Origin: an uncultured Sutterella sp. | Lineage (GTDB): Bacteria > Pseudomonadota > Gammaproteobacteria > Burkholderiales > Burkholderiaceae_F | Direction of reading: 5' to 3' | DNA: 5,088 bases | NCBI GenBank assembly: GCA_900754475.1 | Contig: CAAECY010000037.1 | Coordinates: 1-5,088, forward strand | Part shown: piece by piece, positions 1 to 4,008 of the stretch | How positions within the stretch are numbered: the stretch's first letter is position 1 | Layout: each line of letters opens with the position of its first letter | The notes under the pieces: model-generated | Database searches by the model: none | What the model was told of the DNA's origin: nothing | Seen by the model: only the letters and a program-made list of their open reading frames with translations | Translations under genes and position numbers: made by a program

Positions 1-108
1 CATAGGTAACCGCCCACTACGGAACCGTACGGTGGGTGGTGTGGGAGGACGGCGCAGGGACATCCCTGCGCCTCCTACCCGATTTCGTGTTTAACTGAGG
101 AGCCAAAC
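1..108. other. Leader upstream of sspB with two strong hairpins
   Basis: No complete gene is visible here. Positions 9-18 pair with 31-40 (two G-U pairs), and an inner TACGG/CCGTA pairing spans 18-29. A second hairpin has perfect 9-bp arms, GGCGCAGGG at 51-59 and CCCTGCGCC at 64-72, with loop ACAT, and may be extended by AGGA 46-49 with TCCT 73-76. No T-run follows either stem, so they are not typical intrinsic terminators; processing sites or a structured leader between upstream genes and sspB are possible. A TAA at 7-9 could close an upstream gene, and sspA would be the expected one from the usual sspA-sspB pairing, but too little is present to identify it. Confidence 0.4.
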
Positions 109-534
109 ATGAGTCTGCGCGAATCCGTGCTTCTGACCGTTCGCGAGTGGTGCGAAGAGAAGAACGACGATTGCTACATCTGGGTTGCGGTGGACGATTC
201 GGTCCGCGTGCCGGCCGCGTGCGTGCACGACGGCTGGGTCATCCTGGACATTTCCTCGTCGGGCGTCGACGGCTTTTCGACGGCCGACGGCTGGATGAGC
301 TTCGTGGCCGACTTCCCCGACAATCCCGACTTCACGGTGTGCCTGCCGCTTTGCCGCATTCTGCGCGTCGGCTCCCCGAACGAATTCGAAGACGGGGTGC
401 ACTTCGAAGGTGCGGGCGTCGCCACGGACGAACTCTGGGCGCGCTGTCCCGTTCCCGAGCTGTACGATCGACCGAAGGCCGAAAGCGAGCCCGCCGACAA
501 CGGCGCCTCGGGCGGCTTCCGCGTGATCGAATAA
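109..534 (+). CDS. SspB-like ClpXP protease specificity-enhancing factor
   Basis: SspB is a cytosolic adaptor that delivers ssrA-tagged and some other substrates to the ClpXP protease. The 141-residue protein follows the family layout. An N-terminal helix (about 5-20) leads into the beta-sandwich with VRVPAACVHDGWVILDIS at about 32-49, matching the family pattern V-x-V-P-x-x-x-V-x-D-G-x-I-x-L-N-I. An F-x-A-x-F strand lies near 65-69, and a V-x-L-P-L-x-x-I-L-R-V strand near 77-87. An acidic, flexible tail then ends in FRVIE, similar to the ClpX-binding tip LRVVK of E. coli SspB, so the C-terminus looks intact. The ATG at 109 is preceded by TGAGGAG at 96-102 with 6-nt spacing. The gene is compact and GC-rich and is followed after 17 nt by tRNA-Thr. 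The family assignment is from pattern recognition; the sequence is fairly divergent, with several cysteines not usual in the family. Confidence 0.86.
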   Translation: MSLRESVLLTVREWCEEKNDDCYIWVAVDDSVRVPAACVHDGWVILDISSSGVDGFSTADGWMSFVADFPDNPDFTVCLPLCRILRVGSPNEFEDGVHFEGAGVATDELWARCPVPELYDRPKAESEPADNGASGGFRVIE

Positions 535-536
535 GC

Positions 537-542
537 TATAAT
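537..542 (+). promoter_or_regulatory. Consensus -10 box for tRNA-Thr
   Basis: A perfect TATAAT lies directly after the sspB stop codon and 9 nt upstream of the first tRNA base. A GC-rich stretch (543-551) follows, as is common in stable-RNA promoters under stringent control. No good -35 is visible at the expected place (about 514-519, inside the end of sspB). The tRNA could therefore use a weak own promoter, read-through from sspB, or both. Confidence 0.5.
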
Positions 543-551
543 GTTCGGCCC

Positions 552-627
552 GCCTCTTTAGCTCAGTTGGTAGAGCAACCGCCTTGTAAGCGGTAGGTCG
601 TCTGTTCGAGTCAGACAAGGGGCACCA
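552..627 (+). tRNA. tRNA-Thr (anticodon TGT)
   Basis: A complete cloverleaf with encoded CCA. The acceptor arms GCCTCTT (552-558) and AAGGGGC (617-623) pair with one G-U. The D stem is GCTC/GAGC (561-564/573-576). The anticodon stem is ACCGC/GCGGT (578-582/590-594) with loop CTTGTAA and anticodon TGT at 585-587, reading ACA and related Thr codons. The T stem is GTCTG/CAGAC (600-604/612-616) with loop TTCGAGT. The discriminator base is A624 and CCA is 625-627. It sits just after sspB. The integrase gene downstream makes the 3' half of this tRNA the likely integration target, which the element restores on insertion. Confidence 0.97.
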
Positions 628-630
628 AAT
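595..630 (+). other. Putative attL core at the tRNA-Thr 3' end
   Basis: P4-type integrases usually recombine in the 3' part of a tRNA gene and carry a copy of that part so the tRNA stays whole. The tRNA here is intact, and the integrase is the first gene after it, reading away from it. I found no second copy of the T-arm/acceptor sequence elsewhere in the window, so the matching attR must lie beyond 5088. The exact crossover boundaries cannot be set without that copy. Confidence 0.5.
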
Positions 631-635
631 TCAAG

Positions 636-672
636 TCCCGTACCGTCTATGGCGGTGCGGGATTTTCTTTTA
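636..672 (+). terminator. Intrinsic terminator after tRNA-Thr
   Basis: Arms TCCCGTACCG (636-645) and CGGTGCGGGA (653-662) form a 10-bp stem with one G-U pair and a 7-nt loop. A T-rich tail (663-671) follows at once. It ends the tRNA (and sspB read-through) transcript and insulates the integrase from host transcription. Whether it is host DNA or came in with the element depends on the unknown att boundary. Confidence 0.85.
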
Positions 673-685
673 TATCAAGTGTTTG
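673..685 (+). promoter_or_regulatory. IHF-binding consensus between att core and arm repeats
   Basis: TATCAAGTGTTTG matches the E. coli IHF consensus WATCAANNNNTTR at every defined position. It lies about 45 bp from the tRNA 3' end and about 55 bp before the first arm repeat. This is where a bending protein is needed in lambda- and P4-type attachment sites. Sequence match and position are direct observations; binding is inferred. Confidence 0.55.
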
Positions 686-740
686 AGGTGTTTTTGCCGT
701 CCGAGGGCGTCCATCGGAATCCATGGGAAGCCCGTTTCTA

Positions 741-802
741 TAAGCCCCCAAATAAGCCCCCAAAATGCTAACCTTTGGGGGCTTGCAAAATAAGCCCCCA
801 AA
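741..802. repeat. Four copies of TAAGCCCCCAAA: probable integrase arm sites
   Basis: Direct copies are at 741-752, 753-764 (exact tandem, 12-bp period) and 791-802. One inverted copy at 774-785 reads CAAGCCCCCAAA on the minus strand. They fill the space between the tRNA and the integrase start and overlap the only -10-like hexamer there (TATAAG, 739-744). Arm-type integrase sites, possibly doubling as operators for int autoregulation, are the simplest reading. The inverted copy can also form 11-bp perfect hairpins with either neighbour: 754-764 with 774-784, or 774-784 with 792-802. In mRNA these two are mutually exclusive, and the second lies 4 nt before the integrase Shine-Dalgarno site. 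Confidence 0.7.
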
Positions 803-817
803 AAACGGAGGTTGAAC

Positions 818-2131
818 ATGGGACGAACGGTTAAGGCGAAAACGCAAAAGGAGTTTGAGGCGGCCCTTCGGCAGGGTGGTGAGGTTTCCGTTGGGGGAGT
901 TTGCGGTTTGCTTGCGCGCGTTCGTGAGGGCAAGAGGGGCCGTTCTGTGACGTGGTATCTGAGGCTCCAAGGGAAGCGGGCGCAGAAGGTCACAATCGGG
1001 ACGTACCCGACGATAGGACTTCAGGAAGCTCGGGAACGTGCGCGAAAGGTGTTGGCAGAAATTGAAGCAGGAACCAACGTTGTTCGCGAGCGCCGCCAAC
1101 AGCGCGAGGCCGAGAAGTGCGCCGAAGCGGTAAAAGCACTGGGGGAGCTGACGCTTAGGGAGCTACTGCCGGAGTGGTTTGCCTTCAAGACGGAGAAAGG
1201 TGCTTGGAAAAACCCCGAACAGGTTGTGACGAAAGAGGGGCGGCGGTTGGAGCTGAACGTGCCCGATTTGCTTTCTAAGCCCGTCTCGGTAATCAAGCTG
1301 GATGATGTTGCAGAAGCACTGCGTCCGATTTGGTGTTCGAAGAGGGCCACAGCCGATCGCGTACAGACGGCGCTTCACGGCTTTTTCAAGTGGGCTATGA
1401 CCTCAAAGAAGGTGCTACCCATTGGCCTCAATCCAGCCGACGGGCGCATGCTTGCGGAGATGCTCCCTTCCGCTAGTCGGAGAAAGGCCGAGGAGAGTTT
1501 CGCGTTTCTGGAACCCGAACAAATTCCGCCCTTCATGGCGGCACTTCGTGCGGTGGAGGGAACGGCGGCCCGCTGCACGGAATTTGGCATTTTGACGTGT
1601 AGCCGCTCCTCAAACGTCCGTTTCATGCGGTGGGATCAACTGGATGCCGAGATGACGTTGTGGACGATTGACGCCAAGGAAATGAAGGTGACGCGTAACG
1701 GGCAACACAAAGTCCCCTTGAGTACCTATGCCCGCCGCATTTTGAGAGAGCAGTTCGAGTCGCCGTGGAAGGATCCAATCTATGTTTTCCCCTCCCCGAT
1801 CAAGCCGGGGACCCCGCTGTGCAACGCCGCAATGAATGCCGTGATTAAGCGGTTGGACAAGGGCGAGCAAGCGGCTGGGCGTGAAGGATGGATTGACAGG
1901 GAGCAGACTCGCAGGCTCAATTGCCGCCGGGTTGCGGTGCAACACGCCATTGCGCGCGCCTCCTTTGAAACGTGGGCGCACGAGACGCGCCAAGATGAAC
2001 GGGCAATCCAGCTGTGCTTGCATCACGATGTTGATCCGACGCTCCATAGCGCGTACTCCCGAGACCAAGGGCTAGAGCGAAAGCGCCAACTACTCGAAAA
2101 TTGGGGCGAGTTCTGTCTTAGCGAGCCCTGA
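818..2131 (+). CDS. P4-type tyrosine recombinase (integrase)
   Basis: This 437-residue enzyme should catalyse site-specific integration and, with an excision factor not seen here, excision at tRNA-Thr. Residues about 1-85 match the arm-binding N-terminal domain of P4-like integrases (GTYP at 61-64, then L-x-E-A-R-E-R-A). Residues about 105-205 form the helical core-binding domain and about 235-435 the catalytic domain. Visible active-site candidates are Arg263 (LTCSRSSNVR), Lys290 on the beta-hairpin before HKVPLS, Arg380 in box II, His403 (CLHHDV) and the nucleophile Tyr413 (SAYSRD). Oddities: box I has Asn where Glu is usual (R-x-x-N), and the box II histidine seems one residue out of place (HAIAR). 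ATG 818 is preferred over the in-frame TTG at 812 because GGAGG at 807-811 is spaced 6 nt from it and overlaps nothing. It is monocistronic, ending in its own terminator. Confidence 0.95.
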   Translation: MGRTVKAKTQKEFEAALRQGGEVSVGGVCGLLARVREGKRGRSVTWYLRLQGKRAQKVTIGTYPTIGLQEARERARKVLAEIEAGTNVVRERRQQREAEKCAEAVKALGELTLRELLPEWFAFKTEKGAWKNPEQVVTKEGRRLELNVPDLLSKPVSVIKLDDVAEALRPIWCSKRATADRVQTALHGFFKWAMTSKKVLPIGLNPADGRMLAEMLPSASRRKAEESFAFLEPEQIPPFMAALRAVEGTAARCTEFGILTCSRSSNVRFMRWDQLDAEMTLWTIDAKEMKVTRNGQHKVPLSTYARRILREQFESPWKDPIYVFPSPIKPGTPLCNAAMNAVIKRLDKGEQAAGREGWIDREQTRRLNCRRVAVQHAIARASFETWAHETRQDERAIQLCLHHDVDPTLHSAYSRDQGLERKRQLLENWGEFCLSEP

Positions 2132-2136
2132 CCCTC

Positions 2137-2161
2137 AACCCCTGCTTCGGCGGGGGTTTTT
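2137..2161 (+). terminator. Intrinsic terminator of the integrase gene
   Basis: Arms AACCCCTGC (2137-2145) and GCGGGGGTT (2150-2158) with one G-U pair enclose a stable TTCG tetraloop and run into a T-tract (to 2161). It lies 5 nt after the integrase stop codon. The A-rich 5' side is weak as a reverse terminator. Confidence 0.9.
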
Positions 2162-2352
2162 CATGTGTCACAACAGCCTTTGCTCACGGCTCCGAGCGGG
2201 CGCGCCCCCCCAGCGGGGCGTGGGTCCTCCTACGGCTTTTCGATGGATGCGGGTCCACTGAGCCCCGATGTTCGTCTAGTTGTACAGCCGTAAAACATGG
2301 TCATACCACCCCCTCCCCCTCCTCCAAAACATAGAAGCCTTGTTTTTTTGCT
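2162..2352. other. Gene-free stretch with inverted repeats and a C-rich tract
   Basis: No convincing gene. A G+C-rich hairpin pairs CGCCCC (2203-2208) with GGGGCG (2215-2220). A distant inverted repeat pairs TACGGCT (2231-2237) with AGCCGTA (2286-2292), enclosing about 48 nt and possibly a small structured RNA. A C-rich tract runs 2306-2325; on the minus strand its runs of two to five G could allow a weak G-quadruplex. TGTGTCACA (2164-2172) recurs inverted as TGTGACACA at 2381-2389. No promoter is evident. Confidence 0.4.
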
Positions 2353-2437
2353 CGGGACCATCGGGACCATCGGGACCGCCTGTGACACAGGGGAAAAGCA
2401 GAATTTTCAAAAACGGGACGATTCGGGACTTCGGGAC
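2353..2437. repeat. Six CGGGAC direct repeats (iteron-like)
   Basis: Copies start at 2353, 2362 and 2371 (exact 9-bp period, spaced by CAT) and at 2414, 2424 and 2432 (10- and 8-bp spacing). Between the two groups is a perfect 13-nt palindrome, CCTGTG-A-CACAGG (2379-2391). Short, regularly spaced direct repeats beside an AT-rich tract are typical of initiator-binding iterons in plasmids and phages, but no initiator gene is in the window to link to them. Confidence 0.65.
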
Positions 2438-2560
2438 CTAGTAGGTAGGAGAGTAGAGAAGAAGAGAAGAAGAAGGAAGAAAGAAACATATCTATCTTTC
2501 TAAATTTTTTAATTACTCTCCCTCTTCTTTTCCTGTAAATGAGGCGTTTGTATAAATTTG
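2438..2560. other. Purine tract then AT/pyrimidine tract: possible DNA unwinding element
   Basis: From about 2444 to 2489 the plus strand is almost all purine (GA-rich, GAAGAAG patterns). From about 2490 to 2535 it is T/C-rich and contains a run of six T (2506-2511). The two halves are roughly complementary, so they could form a long imperfect hairpin or a triplex. The stretch 2480-2560 is about 30% G+C by eye, far below its surroundings. Lying directly beside the CGGGAC repeats, it is a reasonable unwinding element; this is inference. Confidence 0.45.
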
Positions 2561-2825
2561 GCAGGGCTGTGAAGCATACATAATTGCATGCTTGCACAAC
2601 AACGAAAGGCTTTCGGATGCGTCCCGAGCCCGGGGCGGGAATTGTTGGGGGCATCGGGAGCGAAGGGCGGCCCTCCCCTTTGTTGAGAGCGGTCAACTTC
2701 GGGGTATGTCCACTCGCTGTGACCGCCCGTAGTGCTCTAGGCGGCGTTTGTTGTGGCGCCGATGTGGGGTTAATCGTCTGAGAGGGCAGGGGCCGCCTGC
2801 GCGATTGTGTGGGCTTATGCAACGA
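2561..2825. other. Gene-free stretch with small inverted repeats
   Basis: I see no gene. Open frames on both strands here have proline/arginine-rich composition and no recognisable motifs. Inverted repeats include AAGCAT/ATGCTT (2572-2577/2588-2593), CGAAAG/CTTTCG (2603-2608/2610-2615), GCGGTCA/TGACCGC (2689-2695/2720-2726) and GCAGG/CCTGC (2786-2790/2796-2800) inside AATCG/CGATT (2772-2776/2802-2806). None has a terminator tail. They could be operators or RNA hairpins. Confidence 0.35.
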
Positions 2826-2843
2826 TCGCTAAAAATTTAGCGA
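2826..2843. repeat. Palindrome P1, GCTA type
   Basis: Perfect 8-bp arms TCGCTAAA and TTTAGCGA around a central AA. It is the first of a family of A/T-centred palindromes in the gene-free region. It has operator-like size and symmetry, suited to a dimeric DNA-binding protein. Confidence 0.75.
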
Positions 2844-2921
2844 ACGGCGGATCGGGGCTTAGGTGCAGGTCTGTGCGGGCGCCCCGTTCGGACGGTCGCA
2901 AAGGAGGGAGGGACGAAACCC

Positions 2922-2992
2922 CGAATTTTGTGCTCGTTCCGCGCGTGCGTAGGAGCGGCCCGAGTTTTGTCGTCGTTCCGCGCGCGCGTAGG
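2922..2992 (+). repeat. Direct repeats R1 and R2 (32 bp, period 39)
   Basis: R1 (2922-2953) and R2 (2961-2992) agree at 28 of 32 positions by my alignment. Each starts CGA(A/G)TTTTGT, passes through CGTTCCGCGCG and ends CGTAGG, and each is followed by a GCGGC-like stretch. Related copies recur downstream in the same orientation. Coding use is unlikely given the alternating CG runs and lack of a ribosome-binding site. Confidence 0.75.
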
Positions 2993-3001
2993 TGCGGCGG
3001 A

Positions 3002-3023
3002 TTTTTCGGAATCCTCCGAAAAA
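3002..3023. repeat. Perfect 9-bp hairpin TTTTTCGGA/TCCGAAAAA
   Basis: Arms at 3002-3010 and 3015-3023 with loop ATCC. There is no T-tract after the stem on either strand beyond the T/A run inside the stem itself, so terminator function is doubtful. It sits between R2 and the next degenerate repeat copy. Confidence 0.6.
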
Positions 3024-3041
3024 GTCGAAAAGTCCTTACCA

Positions 3042-3101
3042 CGTTCCGAGCGGGTAGGCGGCCCCGGTGCGGGCCGTGTCGCCTTTCGAAAAGCCCGCTG
3101 C
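3042..3101 (+). repeat. Degenerate long repeat copy (Rv)
   Basis: It starts CGTTCCGAGCGGGTAGG, a variant of the R core in which the CG alternation is broken, and continues to GTGTCGCCTTTCGAAAAGCCC-like sequence, resembling the longer unit beginning at R5 (GTGTCGCGTTT at 3583-3593). It is followed by palindrome P2. Confidence 0.5.
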
Positions 3102-3116
3102 ATGCCGCTAGGCGGT

Positions 3117-3132
3117 CGGTAGAAATTTACCG
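3117..3132. repeat. Palindrome P2, GGTA type
   Basis: Arms CGGTAGA and TTTACCG around AA, with one mismatch. The flank GTTCGCTCCTCT nearly repeats the flank of P4 (GTTTGCTCCTTT), so the shared unit is about 26 bp rather than only the palindrome. On the minus strand the flank reads as AGGAGC. Confidence 0.7.
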
Positions 3133-3168
3133 TTCGCTCCTCTCTGGGCGGTTGAGGGGGAGCGCGAA

Positions 3169-3185
3169 TGTTGTCGCCGACAACA
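3169..3185. repeat. Hairpin TGTTGTC/GACAACA
   Basis: Perfect 7-bp arms (3169-3175 and 3179-3185) with a 3-nt GCC loop. Not followed by a T-tract. An RNA hairpin or protein site is possible. Confidence 0.5.
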
Positions 3186-3237
3186 AGAAACAAACCGAGA
3201 TGGTAGTTCTGTGGGGTGGAGGTGCTCTTTGCGGGGT

Positions 3238-3257
3238 TTCGCTAAAAAATTAGCGAA
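3238..3257. repeat. Palindrome P3, GCTA type
   Basis: Arms TTCGCTAA and TTAGCGAA around AAAA. Its central 18 bp differ from P1 at a single base. It is preceded by GCGGGGTTT, similar to the GGACGGGGGTTT that precedes P4 and P5. Confidence 0.75.
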
Positions 3258-3295
3258 TCGTCCTTGGTGGGCGCCGCCCGCACCGCCTGCGCAGG

Positions 3296-3320
3296 GGGTG
3301 TGCTGTTTTGGCACACCCTT
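3296..3320. repeat. Hairpin GGGTGTGC/GCACACCC
   Basis: Perfect 8-bp arms (3296-3303, 3311-3318) with a TGTTTTG loop, extendable by G-U pairs to TT at 3319-3320. The T-tract is too short for a convincing terminator. Confidence 0.5.
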
Positions 3321-3382
3321 GTAACCGCATGAATGGGGCCCGCTGTGAGTCGTTACCACTGCCCAGTGGCCGACGGGTGCCC

Positions 3383-3450
3383 CGACTTTTGCAAGCGTTC
3401 CGCGCGCGTGAGGTCCCTGAGTTTTGTCGCCTATCCGCGCGCGCGTAAGG
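3383..3450 (+). repeat. Direct repeats R3 and R4
   Basis: R3 (3383-3413) and R4 (3418-3450) keep the R layout: GA(C/G)TTTTG, a variable spacer, then (G)TTCCGCGCGCG or ATCCGCGCGCGCG and a G/A-rich end. P4 follows R4 after 12 nt, giving a repeat-repeat-palindrome module. Confidence 0.7.
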
Positions 3451-3462
3451 CTCCCGTTCTTA

Positions 3463-3499
3463 GGACGGGGGTTTCGGTAAAAATTTACCGTTTGCTCCT
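3463..3499. repeat. Palindrome P4, GGTA type, with conserved flanks
   Basis: The perfect palindrome CGGTAAA-AA-TTTACCG is at 3475-3490. Its left flank GGACGGGGGTTT (3463-3474) recurs before P5, and its right flank recurs after P2. This is the most complete copy of the palindrome unit and a good query for searching related elements. Confidence 0.75.
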
Positions 3500-3536
3500 T
3501 TGGACGGGATTGACGGGGTTCCTTAAACCGCGCGAG

Positions 3537-3661
3537 GGAATTTCTTAAACGTTCCGCGCGCGCGAGGCGCCCTTGCGTAAGGGTGTCGCGTTTCACGACT
3601 CCCCCTAGAAACGTTCCCCGTTGGCGCCCTTGTTGGTGGGGTATCGCGTTTTGCAATGCCC
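3537..3661 (+). repeat. Tandem long repeats R5 and R5b
   Basis: Two degenerate copies with a period of about 57-62 bp share three ordered blocks: AAACGTTCC (3547-3555 and 3609-3617), GGCGCCCTTG (3566-3575 and 3623-3632) and TCGCGTTT (3586-3593 and 3644-3651). R5 keeps the alternating CG run; R5b has lost it. The CCCTT/AAGGG hairpin at 3570-3583 is only in R5. Confidence 0.65.
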
Positions 3662-3684
3662 GTTTCGGGGCGTCGCTCTAAGGT

Positions 3685-3710
3685 GGACGGGGGTTTTACT
3701 AAAAATTCAG
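3685..3710. repeat. Palindrome unit P5, degenerate
   Basis: GGACGGGGGTTTT (3685-3697) followed by CTAAAAATTCAG (3699-3710). It matches the left flank and left arm of P4 closely, but the right arm has decayed, so symmetry is lost. Confidence 0.5.
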
Positions 3711-3813
3711 AAAAACATCTCCAGGGCGCGGCGTGTTGCCGCTCCGTCCGTGCAGGGCGCGCCATTGGGGCGCGGGGCGGCACAGTTGGCGCCTGCCCTC
3801 TACACGAATGGCT

Positions 3814-3855
3814 AATTTCTCCATCGTTCCGCGCGCATGCGTGCGCGCGTGAGAG
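3814..3855 (+). repeat. Direct repeat R6
   Basis: TAATTTCTCCAT then CGTTCCGCGCGCATGCGTGCGCGCGTGAG. The alternating purine-pyrimidine run (about 3830-3850) is the longest in the window. It is the last repeat before the DnaA box and the operon promoter. Confidence 0.6.
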
Positions 3856-3884
3856 ACGGACAGGAAGGGGCGGCAATGTGCACC

Positions 3885-3893
3885 TGTGGATAA
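3885..3893 (-). promoter_or_regulatory. Perfect DnaA box
   Basis: TGTGGATAA is the exact complement of the consensus DnaA box TTATCCACA. It is the only perfect copy I saw in the window and lies one base from the TATAAT of the downstream promoter. DnaA could act here in replication initiation or as a transcription regulator; a chance single match is also possible. Confidence 0.5.
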
Positions 3894-3894
3894 C

Positions 3895-3900
3895 TATAAT
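3895..3900 (+). promoter_or_regulatory. Candidate promoter -10 for the 4009-5036 operon
   Basis: TATAAT with no strong -35 at 16-18 bp upstream (G/C-rich, GGCAAT-like). A start near 3907 would give a leader of about 100 nt before the first ATG. The weak -35 suggests activator dependence, or repression through the adjoining DnaA box. Confidence 0.45.
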
Positions 3901-3917
3901 TTTCGTTGGTGCGCACA

Positions 3918-4008
3918 CCGAGGGAGTAGCTACCCTCGGCGCCTCGGTCGCTCAGTCCCGCAGGCCGAGGAGCGCGCCTTTCAACGTTGCGCGGGATGAG
4001 GACTGAGC
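3918..4008 (+). promoter_or_regulatory. Structured operon leader pairing the Shine-Dalgarno site
   Basis: The first hairpin has perfect 7-bp arms, CCGAGGG (3918-3924) and CCCTCGG (3933-3939). The second has perfect 9-bp arms, GCTCAGTCC (3950-3958) and GGACTGAGC (4000-4008), the latter ending just before ATG 4009; an inner CGCGC/GCGCG stem (3973-3977/3989-3993) strengthens it. The likely Shine-Dalgarno GAGG (3998-4001) is partly inside the 3' arm, so the closed form should reduce translation. It matches no riboswitch class I can name. Confidence 0.5.

Noticed and set aside
812..817. TTG at 812 as integrase start
   Set aside because: It is only 2 codons upstream and would leave GGAGG (807-811) with no spacing; ATG 818 has ideal spacing.
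1752..1762. AGTTCGAGTCG inside int as a possible second att core
   Set aside because: Only the short T-loop-like string matches, it lies inside the integrase coding sequence, and the neighbouring acceptor-stem sequence is absent.
2301..2822. 173-codon open frame on the minus strand
   Set aside because: It runs through the CGGGAC repeats and the purine/pyrimidine tract, giving SSFFFSSSLL and RSRWSRWSR low-complexity sequence. No ribosome-binding site or known motif was seen.
3002..3023. Intrinsic terminator at the TTTTTCGGA/TCCGAAAAA hairpin
   Set aside because: The T and A runs are inside the stem, and no U-tract follows it on either strand.
2807..3656. Overlapping open frames on both strands (2807-3253 plus, 2837-3193 minus, 3108-3656 minus)
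   Set aside because: They exist because GC-rich sequence has few stops. Their Arg/Pro/Gly-rich products mirror the DNA repeats (for example TVNFYR at each GGTA palindrome on the minus strand), and none has a good start context.
2826..3710. Integron attC-type recombination sites
   Set aside because: The enzyme is a P4-type integrase without integron-integrase features, and the palindromes lack the paired core-site layout and gene cassettes between them.
2922..3855. CRISPR array
   Set aside because: Repeats are degenerate, spacing is irregular (35 to over 300 bp), the units are not separated by unique spacers of constant length, and no cas gene is present.
3523..3918. 131-codon minus-strand open frame
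   Set aside because: Arg/Pro/Ala-rich, driven by the R5/R5b/R6 repeats, and it crosses the DnaA box and candidate promoter; no motif.
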